Source of the DNA: Nemertoderma westbladi
Taxonomy: Eukaryota; Xenacoelomorpha; Nemertodermatida; Nemertodermatidae
Assembly: GCA_032718475.1 (NCBI GenBank)
Contig: JAUCBJ010008932.1
Location: 1 to 54,612, forward strand
Direction of reading: 5' to 3'
Length of the DNA: 54,612 nt
Shown: positions 41,001 through 48,254 of the stretch, in pieces
Position numbering within the stretch: position 1 is the first letter of the stretch
Layout: each line of letters starts with the position of its first letter
Program-made: the position numbers and the translations under genes
The notes under the pieces: generated by a model
What the model was told of the DNA's origin: nothing
Database searches by the model: none
What the model saw: only the letters and a program-made list of their open reading frames with translations

Positions 41001-43496
41001 AAAACCACACTGCTAAAAACACACTGTTACAAACACACTGCTAAACCACACTCCTAAAAACACACTGCAAAAAACACAGTGCTAAAAACACACGGGTAAA
41101 GACACACTGCAAAAAACACAGTGCTAAAAACACACTGGTAAAAACACACTGCCAAACCACACTCCTAAAAACACACTGCAAAAAACACAGTGCTAAAAAC
41201 ACACTGGTAAAAACACACTGCCAAACCACACTCCTAAAAACACACTGCAAAAAACACAGTGCTAAAACCACACTGGTAAAGACACACTGAAAAAACACTA
41301 CCAAAAACCCAGTGCTAAAAACACAGTGCTAAAACCACACTGCTAAAAACACACTGTTACAAACACACTGCTAAACCACACTCCTAAAAACACACTGCAA
41401 AAAAAACAGTGCTAAAAACACACTGGTAAAGACACACTGAAAAAACACTACCAAAGACACAGTGCTAAAAACATGCCTAAAACACAGTGCTAAAAACACA
41501 GTGCTAAAACCACACTGCAAAAAACACACTGCAAAAACACAGTGTTACAAACACACTGGTAAAGACACACTGAAAAAACATTACCAAAAACACAGGGCTA
41601 AAAACACACTGGTAAAGACACACTGAAAAAACACTACCAAAGACACAGTGCTAAAAACACGCCTAAAACACAGTGCTAAAATCACAGTGCTAAAACCACA
41701 CTCCTAAAAACACACTGCAAAAACACAGTGCTAAAAACACACTGTTACAAACACACTGGTAAAGACACACTGAAAAAACATCACCAAAAACACAGTGCTA
41801 AAAATACAGTGCTAAAAACACAGTGCTAAAAACACAGTGCTAAAAACACAGTGCTAAAAACACAGTGCTAAAAACACAGTGGCAAAAAAACACAGTGGTA
41901 AAAACACAGTGCTAAAAACACAGTGCTAAAAACACAGTGGTAAAAAAACACAGTGGTAAAAAAACACAGTGGTAAAAACTCCTGAAAAAACGGAACGTTA
42001 AAAATTTAGAATCGATTCTTCATATAGAGTATAGTGCAACACTCGATTGTCCAACATGTTTATCGGTTATTTTTCATCACACAACAAATTAAAAGAACAT
42101 AATGGCTTCTGAACAAAACCATTTACATTATCTAAATTACAGTTGCATTAACAGCTCAACTCCAATTTATTTAATTAATATCACCTGGCAGCAATACTCG
42201 AGCTGAATATTTATTTATTTGTACTTCCCTCCTGTTTCACTCTAGCATACTTGAGGCCGGTAGGTCCGCTGTTAGAGATAGAATATATGCAACTTAAGAC
42301 TGCCCGTTCAATAGAAGTGGATTAGGTGGGACTGCGAGAGTCAGGGGCTAGTGGCTGAGCTGGTTAGCGCTACTGATGAGGCCTGTTAGGCCGAAACGTA
42401 CGTATAGCGCTGGTTCAACCCCCGGTGACGCGCTTTCTCATTTTTTCCACTTCTGAACAAAACCATTTACATTACCTAATGGCTACACTAACAGTATAAC
42501 TAAGTAATTACAATAAGTGTTTGTTACCAAGCCGGTAGTTACCTGGCTATTCTAACCCAGTTGGAATGCTGGTTGAAGGAGTATTGGAACTTCTGTCTGT
42601 GTACCGTCCACACCTTTATGGTTTTATCGTCGCTAGCGGTTACCAGATTCTGCCCGTCTGCGCTGAACTCCACGCTACGCACCGTAGACGTGTGCGCCTT
42701 AAAAACAGTCGATTCGCCTTTCCTATATATAAAACAACAAAATATGGAAATTCGATGTGCGAACTTAAACACTACAGTTAAAGGTTAGTAAAGTAACAAT
42801 ATTACCAACTTTATAGTCCGTATAGATTAGCCGGCCCCCCAGTGGGCTACTCTACACTACATTCACTCACACACTAGGAATCCACAGCCGAACTGTTTTA
42901 TCTCGACTGGCGGAGGCGACTAGTTGGCCGTTAGGGGAGAAGTTGACGGAGAGCACTGCGTCCTTGTGTCCAACAAACCGATACGCTCTCATCTGCGGTT
43001 TAAAGTTCCAAACCATGAGAGAATTGTCGAGGGAACCCGATGCTGACAAACAAAACACTAACTTTAGTTATAGTTTTACACCAGAATACTAAGGGTAAAC
43101 CAAACAGGACAACTTATTAGCAATTGAAGCGAAAAAACTTCGTCGGGCTCGAACTCGCGACCTTCCGGTTGGGAGACCGACGCTCTAACCAGATTGACAA
43201 CTTGCACCAAACTTATTGATCATTATCATAGAATTACTTTACTGTAATCTCCGATTTCCCTACGGGAGGGCGAGGGTTGTATTTTGAATGCTCTCTGAGC
43301 CACCTCAGCACTGCTCTTCTCATCCAAAAACACGATCCACACTGACACAGGCTTTGCGCTATCAGTTACACAAACATAACGACCGGTACGACCGGTACTA
43401 AACTAACTTACCAAGTTGTTTAGAACTGACATGGAAATCGACACTGGTCACCGTGTCCTTGTGACCCTTAAAGTGGCGCTCTAAAGAAGGATCCGC
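22935..43496 (-). CDS. POC1: POC1 centriolar WD40 protein, eight coding exons (first exon missing)
   Basis: Spliced gene for POC1, a conserved centriole and basal-body protein that helps build and stabilise centrioles. Exons, in order of transcription: 43412-43496, 42871-43042, 42543-42722, 36664-36887, 33521-33723, 29181-29336, 24730-24948 and 22935-23036. All junctions are GT-AG and the phases agree, giving 446 residues plus a missing N-terminal exon; vertebrate POC1A and POC1B have about 400-480. There are seven WD40 repeats (for example [39 protein letters not shown]), each with a final W/Y/F-D-type strand, then VWKTNFD, a low-complexity linker and the C-terminal POC1 coiled coil ([14 protein letters not shown] joined to [16 protein letters not shown]). 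POC1A and POC1B both have this motif, so I give the unsplit name. Each of the five introns after exon 4 (as numbered here without the missing one) is dominated by its own minisatellite. The start codon exon should lie above 43500. Confidence 0.93.
23175..23275 (-). mobile_element. tRNA-like SINE fragment in POC1 last intron
   Basis: Minus strand reads 'ttaggggtagtggttta' (A-box-like) and 'ggtcgtgggttggatcccc' (B-box-like) about 40 bases apart, without acceptor-stem pairing. Degenerate tRNA-derived piece. Confidence 0.5.
23631..24756. repeat. 27-bp minisatellite derived from the POC1 exon end
   Basis: About 41 copies of a 27-bp unit ('accaacctttgtaagtatat' plus 'ccagctg' on the plus strand). 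On the minus strand each unit reads VGQLDILTK, the same nine codons that end the POC1 exon at 24730-24948, followed by the donor-like gttggt. The first ten units next to the exon keep the POC1 frame; a 4-base deletion ('aacctaagta', 24461-24470) breaks it in the eleventh. A 6-base gain ('aagttaagta') and the same 4-base loss recur at about 350-bp spacing (23816, 23981, 24333; 24113, 24464), showing a higher-order duplication. Confidence 0.95.
24730..24948 (-). CDS. POC1: POC1 exon: linker and start of C-terminal coiled coil
   Basis: Acceptor 'ggtttattcag' then [10 protein letters not shown]; exactly 73 codons in phase 0, ending [17 protein letters not shown] at donor aag|gttggtc. The match to the POC1 C-terminal motif (LEH-I-VGQLDVLTQ in vertebrates) fixes the exon. 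The last 27 bases plus the donor are the founding unit of the tandem array that fills the next intron, so the true 3' end may vary: several in-frame copies farther on have the same aag|gttggt donor. Confidence 0.88.
25040..29160. repeat. 26-bp minisatellite filling POC1 intron 7
   Basis: About 157 copies of a 26-bp unit ('cacctagtgggacagacaca' plus 'aataac'), with variants 'aaagacc', 'cataaataac' and 'cctcgcggg' in higher-order patterns. It occupies nearly the whole 4.2-kb intron between the exons at 29181 and 24948. Its degenerate right edge lies within about 20-60 bases of the splice donor. Confidence 0.95.
29181..29336 (-). CDS. POC1: POC1 exon: end of WD repeat 7 and linker
   Basis: Acceptor 'tctgagtag' then ILVWKTNFD, the typical end of the POC1 propeller, followed by a polar linker with a basic patch ([15 protein letters not shown]). 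Exactly 52 codons in phase 0. The donor is gag|gttggtc, with the 26-bp minisatellite starting within about 20-60 bases of it. Confidence 0.88.
29549..29573. repeat. poly(C) tract
   Basis: Run of about 25 C residues in POC1 intron 6. Confidence 0.9.
29600..30231. other. POC1 intron 6, unique part
   Basis: AT-rich. A 124-codon open frame at 29719-30093 (plus strand) has no recognisable domain, lies antisense inside the intron and contains a simple AT repeat, so I treat it as chance. Confidence 0.4.
30232..31397. repeat. 43-bp minisatellite in POC1 intron 6
   Basis: About 27 nearly identical copies of a 43-bp unit ('aaacgattaatatccctgct', 'gagtataattcctgtgaac', then 'aaat'). Each unit carries AATAAA on the plus strand. 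Homogeneous in the middle, with diverged units at the right end. Confidence 0.95.
31400..33515. repeat. POC1 intron 6 remainder with an old duplicated segment
   Basis: AT-rich intron sequence without exons. The segment at about 31597-31650 ('ttagcaggtcatatcaatat') and the one at about 32468-32521 ('cttgctggacacctcaatac') align over about 50 bases at roughly two-thirds identity in the same orientation, and recurrent 'gtcccata' motifs suggest an old dispersed element. A short degenerate 'gttgggaatggaac' repeat lies at 31980-32085. Confidence 0.4.
33521..33723 (-). CDS. POC1: POC1 exon: WD repeats 6-7
   Basis: Acceptor 'ctccatctag', which is itself the edge of the 33-bp minisatellite; reads [38 protein letters not shown] and [12 protein letters not shown], with donor cag|gtaggttgg at a codon boundary. 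Confidence 0.92.
33727..36450. repeat. 33-bp G-rich minisatellite filling POC1 intron 5
   Basis: About 82 copies of a 33-bp unit ('gggatgggagggttagagtg' then 'cagtgggtggagg'). Plus-strand units have closely spaced G runs (ggg-tgga-ggggg-at-ggg-a-ggg), a G-quadruplex type arrangement, and contain gggttag. The array ends directly in the polypyrimidine tract and AG acceptor of the POC1 exon at 33723. The long [11 protein letters not shown]-type frames are by-products of the unit length. Confidence 0.95.
36664..36887 (-). CDS. POC1: POC1 exon: WD repeats 4-5
   Basis: Acceptor 'gtttcgcag'; reads [40 protein letters not shown] and [16 protein letters not shown], with donor aag|gtaaac. The split codon (G + CT) gives Ala before [10 protein letters not shown]. 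Confidence 0.92.
36890..37720. other. POC1 intron 4, unique part with two poly(G) tracts
   Basis: No exon seen. Poly(G) runs of about 18 (37241-37258) and about 24 (37377-37400) bases lie 120 bp apart, and C-rich blocks lie near 37695-37712. Confidence 0.6.
37721..41977. repeat. degenerate ~14-bp minisatellite in POC1 intron 4
   Basis: About 4.3 kb of 'aaaaacacactg', 'ctaaaaacacagtg' and 'gtaaaaacacactg' units of 10-15 bp. CACTG and CAGTG variants alternate. Higher-order blocks recur, for example 40711-40974 and 41041-41304 (offset 330), and 39473-39736 is similar. Several units end in runs of A of varying length. Confidence 0.93.
42106..42130 (+). repeat. 25-bp direct repeat, left copy (candidate target-site duplication)
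   Basis: 'cttctgaacaaaacca' followed by 'tttacatta'; repeated without mismatch at 42450-42474. Confidence 0.8.
42131..42449 (+). mobile_element. candidate retroposon carrying a tRNA-like/hammerhead module
   Basis: A 319-bp segment between perfect 25-bp direct repeats, in POC1 intron 4 and antisense to POC1. Its 3' part has Pol III-like boxes: 'gtggctgagctggttagcgc' (A-box-like, 42351-42370) and 'gctggttcaaccccc' (B-box-like, 42409-42423). The space where an anticodon arm would be is taken by a hammerhead ribozyme core. It ends 'ctcattttttcca'. The element boundaries are inferred from the direct repeats only. Confidence 0.55.
42361..42415 (+). ncRNA. hammerhead ribozyme, type I, short stem III
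   Basis: All core nucleotides are present in order: CTGATGA (42373-42379), GAAA (42393-42396) and cleavage triplet GTA (42402-42404, predicted cut after A42404). Stem II is GGCC (42380-42383) with GGCC (42389-42392), loop TGTTA. Stem I pairs 42405-42411 (TAGCGCT) with 42366-42372 (AGCGCTA), seven Watson-Crick pairs, then up to four G-U pairs. Stem III is only A96-T403, C97-G402 and G98-C401 (positions 42396 to 42403) with a 2-base loop. Such short stem III forms are known in retroelement hammerheads (Penelope-like elements, retrozymes, schistosome SINE-like elements), where they may act as dimers. Activity is untested. Confidence 0.82.
42450..42474 (+). repeat. 25-bp direct repeat, right copy
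   Basis: Identical to 42106-42130. Sequence after both copies is also loosely similar ('tcta' against 'ccta', then 'aacag' within 30 bases), so the duplication may be longer but diverged. Confidence 0.8.
42543..42722 (-). CDS. POC1: POC1 exon: WD repeat 3 and start of 4
   Basis: Acceptor 'atatatag'; reads [20 protein letters not shown], then [19 protein letters not shown] and [10 protein letters not shown], ending at donor ag|gtaact. The split Arg codon joins to RFSPDGR in the next exon, 5.7 kb away. Confidence 0.92.
42871..43042 (-). CDS. POC1: POC1 exon: WD repeats 1-2
   Basis: Acceptor 'tttgtcag'; contains [20 protein letters not shown] and the second WD repeat ending [11 protein letters not shown]. 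The donor is gt|gtgagtg, so the Val codon is completed by the first base of the next exon (SVKGES). Introns on either side are short (369 and 148 bp). Confidence 0.92.
43137..43207 (-). mobile_element. tRNA-derived SINE fragment in POC1 intron 2
   Basis: Minus strand: 'gtcaatctggttagagcg' (D arm/A box), 'tcggtctcccaaccgga' (anticodon-arm-like, CCC in the loop), 'ggtcgcgagttcgagcccg' (T arm/B box). The acceptor strands do not pair, so it is not a functional tRNA gene. Confidence 0.6.
43412..43496 (-). CDS. POC1: POC1 exon: start of WD repeat 1
   Basis: Acceptor 'tttattttag' then GCG GAT CCT; reads [20 protein letters not shown] and ends KQL plus one base at donor g|gtaagttag. The phase joins the next exon to give [12 protein letters not shown], the expected POC1 sequence. 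It begins at phase 0, so the missing first exon should end on a codon boundary. Confidence 0.92.
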
Positions 43497-43499
43497 CTA

Positions 43500-45960
43500 A
43501 AATAAACAAAATATTATCGGGACTTTAATATCCGAATATCAGAATTTAACGACGTTTGTGTTTGAAAATCATTAATTGGAATGGAATTGGAATTTTTTAT
43601 TTGACGTTAAATCAGTTAAAACGGGCACTAAGGATATCATTAAAATATAACATATAGAGTAGGAAAAGGTAACGGCAACAAACAAATGTACAGTACATGG
43701 TGTTCAACATGTCCTAGAAAATGTGATTTATCGGAAAACAGTACAAAATAGAAAAAATATAGATAAATAAAATGACCTTCAATAGATTGGATACACTATT
43801 TACAATATTTACAACATAATTATGGTAAAATTTAGGACTAACAAACATAGTGGATACGAGTTAAGGGAAGGGGGGGGGGGGGGGGGGGGGGGGGTACACC
43901 ATTTTCGGACAACTCCTCGATTTATCACTCTCAGCGTTTCAAAATTGTTTGGTTTTGGCTTAAATTTGGAATATAGGTGCCTAAGATGCTATTCTACATG
44001 ACAGGGCAGAAAATTTTTTTTTCGCTATTTAATATTAGTTAATAGGCTAAATACTAGTTAACAATAAAAAAACTTGGTTGCGCTTAAAACCCTAAGGCTT
44101 TTACAGTTTTGATTCTAATCACATGAAAGTATTTTTATATGATATATCAAAGATGGGGCAACATAACTATCCGGCGAAATTTTGTGAAAATAATTCTGCA
44201 TCGGTAGGTGGCGCTGCAAATTTATGCTAATTTTTTAGGTTTGTTATAAATAGTATTAAATTTTATTAAAAAAAAATTCGAAAAGTTGTCTGATACTTTT
44301 ATGCAGGGTGGGTATCTAGACACCCACAGAAAGTTTCAGACTACTTACTCAGAAATTGTAGAAGTAGTAGGGTTTTGAAGTTGACAATTTCATAAAAAAA
44401 ATATTTTGAGATAATCGACCTTTCATTATACATAGTAATAGTAATTTCAATAGGAATCCCTAAATGGAAATTGTTATAACTTGAAAACTAAAAGAGCTAT
44501 TAAATAGCGGTTTTCAGATTTGGAAACACCATTCAATGGTGCGTTATAATAGATCATAGAAAAAATTAACATATTTTGGACCAAAATGGACCAACCTTAC
44601 TGCCTTAAAAGGTATAAATGCAACAACCACAAAATTATTGTAATTTTACTAAAAAATATTGTAATTATGATAAGACATTTAAATTTGTTTGTAAATTTCT
44701 TTATATTCCGATGTGTCTCCAATCGATTATAGTCATACAATATGTAAGGAAAATGAAACTTGAAAGGATTGTTGGCTAACTACAATTTATTATTTAGAAA
44801 TAACGATTACAGCATTACACATACTTGCAACTGGTATAGAATTAATGTCTACAATTAAAGGTTAAATAATCAAAAGGTACAAACTCCTTAAAAGGACATG
44901 GGTTAAAGATGGGACTGATTTCACAACCGCCAAGGACCGGTCGACCGTTGAACCCCCTACTCAGCTACTAGTCCTGGCCTACTCTGCCTCTGTGACACTC
45001 AAGACTACGTCCGCATTTTATATGGAAAACATACAGCCTTATTACCGGTACTTAAGCCTGTAAGCAGTTAAGCCTACTAGATAGCTACAGTAGTCCACTG
45101 CATAAACATTGCTTGAGCAAGTTGCAAGTATGCTACCGGTACTTATTGGGTTCATTTGCAATTAGGCCTACCGGTACTGATTTAATTTAAAAATAGTTTG
45201 CATCCCCTTTGCCTGTTTGCCTTTCAGCCCTTCAATCGCCTGCGTGTACCGGTAACTGCGTGTACCGGTAACTGCGTTAATTTATGTGGAGTGACCTTGG
45301 CACTTAGGCCCTACAGCCCTACCTGCCTACCGGTATTAAACATCATACAAAGAAAAACTAACCATAATCAAACCGAATTTACTATAGACTGATCGATGTT
45401 CCGCTTTTTCATCTGATCTGCCGATAGTCAGATCAGGCGATGACTATCTAATACCTTAGTTCGCGGTCGCCGATTCTAAAAATTTGATAAAGCTGTAGGC
45501 TAGGCCTACCTAACACGCTGTCAGGTGTAAGCTGTTAGTGATATACTGATATATGGCAGTGCAGCGTGCAGGCCTATCACAGTATCAGCCTATCTCAGAA
45601 TATAGCCTATTATAGGACAGTAGGAACAGGAAAGTCTGCCAACATTTATGCTGCCCAGAAAATCTAACGTACCGGTAACATTACCAACAACTATCAGAAT
45701 GTAGACAGAATACAGGTGTACGTTGCTAGGTTACACATTCAGACAGTCAGACAACAGCAATAAAAAAGACTCCAATAAAGTATTTCTTTCCCATATTACA
45801 CAGTTTTCGCACAAATATATTTTTTTTCCGCCGAAAAAATTCCATGTTTTCTGCACAGCTGTAAGCAATATACATGTAAGATACGTTTAAATACATATTT
45901 CTTTCCCAGATTACAGACTTCTTGCACCAAATTATGTATATTCGTCCCAAAGTATTTATA
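43500..45960. other. POC1 5' side: no exon located; poly(G) tract and TACCGGTA cluster
   Basis: The POC1 start exon should lie here or beyond, but I could not identify it with confidence. A poly(G) run of about 24 bases lies at 43871-43894. Seven TACCGGTA-type palindromes lie at about 45043-45675. Two similar segments ('tttctttcccatattaca' at about 45783 and 'tttctttcccagattaca' at about 45898) suggest a local duplication. Confidence 0.45.
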
Positions 45961-45980
45961 TATATTTTTATATTCGATAT

Positions 45981-48250
45981 TGTTAACAACATCGATTATT
46001 GTTTTGGTTAGAAAAAGACGCCTGTGTAACGTCCTTGTCAGAAAAGGAATTTGCGGAAGTTTTAAGTGAAATAAAAATAAATAAAAGTTACATAGGTGTC
46101 GCACTTGGATTGTTCACTTCGCTACCTGGTAATTGGCTTATATTTTTTCTTGCATTTTTTAATTTCGTGTTTAAATTTGGGGCGTACCCCACATCGTGGG
46201 GCTACAGTAAATTAATAGTAATTTTCAAATCGGGGAGCCGAGCTATTTGTGGTAATTACAGAGGTATATCAATTATGGAGACCTGTGCTAAGATTTATGA
46301 TATGTTATTATCAGCTAGACTGTCCTTATGGTGCAATATAAGTAGGTGTCAGGCAGGGGGTAGAAAAAACCGCAGTTGCACTGAACATATATTAGCACTG
46401 CGTCTACTTATAGATTATGCGATTTTTAAAAGGGAGAAACTTTTTGTACTATTTGTAGATTTCTCAAAGGCTTACGATAATATACCTAGAATGAAACTTA
46501 TTGAAAGATTAAGAAAATTGGGTTGTGGAAAAGTAATGTTAATGGCAATCTTAGCTACTTATACATGTACTAAAAGTATATTGAAATCCGCTATAATATG
46601 TACAGCCATAGGCGTAAGACAAGGTGCAGCTACTAGTGTAATATTATTTAGCTTATATATTGACAATCTGGTAACAATGGTGTGTAATACTGTAACCCAG
46701 GATGGTTATTTGGGTATTTTGCATATTATGTTACTAATGGATGATACTATAATTCTTTCTACTAACCGTAATTTGTGCCTGCGTAAATTGGGTGCTCTTA
46801 TAGCTTTTTGTAAAGAGTCTGGTATGAAGATAAATGTAAAAAAGACAAAGTTTTTCGTTGTTAATGGTGCAATGTACGATAGAACTCCTCTAGTTGTAAA
46901 TGACGTAACAGTTAACCATTGTACTACATACACCTATCTTGGATCTATTTTTACAGAAGATGGTAAATTCAACTCAGTTTTTAATCTACATAAAACTCGG
47001 TGCGAGGAGATTGTAAATAAATTTTCTATATTTTGTGCGCACAATACAAATATTGCTTTTTGTGTTAAAAAGCAGGTGTTTGAGGCTGCAGTAGCTACAG
47101 CATTCCTATATGGTTGCGAAGGCTGGTTAACTAATAATACTAAGAGTTTAGATATATTTTATGGCCGTATGATAAAAATATTATTAGGTGTACGGGAACA
47201 AACCCCGACCGACATTTGTTTAATAGAAGTAGGGATGCCTTCCATTCAAACACGCATAATGAAATACCGCAAACGGTTCCTACAGAAAGCTCTACATACG
47301 CTACCAGAGGACACACCTTTCCGACAGGCACTTACCATTTGTAAGAATGTAAACTCACCAGGGTACAACATGATAAAGTGTGCTATGGCGTGGTCCGAAC
47401 CAAGCCCGACTAACAGCGACATTCTTACTAGAATACGCAAGAAGCCAAGCACGGCGACCAAGTTTGTCACATACAGGACGTCACTGAATATGGACCTGAC
47501 ATGCCACTCGATTTACAGCCTGAAATCCCCGTATGTACCGGATTATATTAGGGTGCACTTCAGCAGAATGCGATTAATGTCGCACAACCTGTTTGTAGAA
47601 CGAGGGCGATGGTCACGGATTCCACACGAGGAGCGAGTGTGTCCCTGTGATAACAAATCCGTTCAGGACGAAGTGCACACACTGTTACATTGCCCAATAT
47701 CACTACCAATACGCAGACAGTACCCACAGTTAAATATGCAAAATATAAGTATCTTTTTCAATGGTAATATGGATAATATTGAACAATTGTGTAGGTATAT
47801 AGAGTCAGTAATGTCTGTATATTAAGCTGTTTTTGTATACGAGGTTCAAAAATTATTCGATTGATAGCATCAATACATTAGTATTAGTAATGAGGCATTA
47901 GTAATGTGTCAATTAAAATAATCTTGTGCTAATTATATTTAAATGTTTATTTTATTAAATTACAGTAGGAATTATTATTTTGATGATTATGTATAACATG
48001 TATATTATTAATATCAGGACGTAAAGTGGTGTTGTGCTGGTTAATAATTGTTTATCTCATTTATATACAATCTAACTTTATGTCAATAAACTAACTAACT
48101 AACTAACCTGCTACTATCCCTCAATAGGTAGCAACATACAGTACTGTAGTTTATTGTTTTGGTTAGAAAAATACGTCTCTGTAAGATGCTCTTTCCCTCA
48201 ATTGGTAACAACATCGTTTATTGTTTTGTTTAGAAAAAGCCGACTCTATG
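45981..48250 (+). mobile_element. LINE insertion with repeated flanks
   Basis: The left flank at 45989-46029 ('attgttttggttagaaaa' and onward) matches 48149-48184 and, more loosely, 48214-48247. The two right-hand copies are themselves a tandem pair of about 75 bp beginning 'ccctcaat'. This may be a long target-site duplication or insertion into an existing tandem repeat. The element body is about 46035-48107, with a TAAC-repeat tail as in CR1/L2-like LINEs. Confidence 0.6.
45999..47825 (+). CDS. non-LTR retrotransposon (LINE) reverse transcriptase, 5'-truncated
   Basis: Open for 608 codons without a frameshift. Reverse-transcriptase motifs in order: KLIVIFKSG (about 71-79), NYRGIS (86-91), CQAGGRKNRSCTEHI (117-131), LFVDFSKAYDNIPR (151-164, first catalytic Asp), GVRQGAATSVILFSLYID (205-222), LLMDDTIIL (245-253, the Asp pair kept but with Met in place of Tyr/Phe-Ala), SGMKINVKKTKF (274-285). 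A C-terminal C-x-C-x9-H-x4-C cluster (about 548-565) resembles the end domain of many LINEs. No apurinic endonuclease domain precedes it, so the element is 5'-truncated. The first 12 or so residues are encoded by flanking DNA that recurs on the 3' side, so the Met at 45999 is not the element's own start. A 3' UTR of about 260 bases ends in (TAAC)n at about 48088-48107. An intact frame suggests a recent insertion. Confidence 0.88.
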   Translation: MFWLEKDACVTSLSEKEFAEVLSEIKINKSYIGVALGLFTSLPGNWLIFFLAFFNFVFKFGAYPTSWGYSKLIVIFKSGSRAICGNYRGISIMETCAKIYDMLLSARLSLWCNISRCQAGGRKNRSCTEHILALRLLIDYAIFKREKLFVLFVDFSKAYDNIPRMKLIERLRKLGCGKVMLMAILATYTCTKSILKSAIICTAIGVRQGAATSVILFSLYIDNLVTMVCNTVTQDGYLGILHIMLLMDDTIILSTNRNLCLRKLGALIAFCKESGMKINVKKTKFFVVNGAMYDRTPLVVNDVTVNHCTTYTYLGSIFTEDGKFNSVFNLHKTRCEEIVNKFSIFCAHNTNIAFCVKKQVFEAAVATAFLYGCEGWLTNNTKSLDIFYGRMIKILLGVREQTPTDICLIEVGMPSIQTRIMKYRKRFLQKALHTLPEDTPFRQALTICKNVNSPGYNMIKCAMAWSEPSPTNSDILTRIRKKPSTATKFVTYRTSLNMDLTCHSIYSLKSPYVPDYIRVHFSRMRLMSHNLFVERGRWSRIPHEERVCPCDNKSVQDEVHTLLHCPISLPIRRQYPQLNMQNISIFFNGNMDNIEQLCRYIESVMSVY

Positions 48251-48254
48251 GAAA

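Noticed and set aside
43137-43207. Functional tRNA-Gly gene
   Set aside because: D, anticodon and T arms are recognisable but the acceptor strands do not pair, so it is a SINE-type remnant.
45323-45346. Candidate POC1 first exon (eight codons on the minus strand ending at cag|gtaggg, phase 0)
   Set aside because: The phase fits and an ATG is present, but the predicted residues do not resemble known POC1 N-termini and the motif lies in a palindrome cluster; too weak without RNA data.
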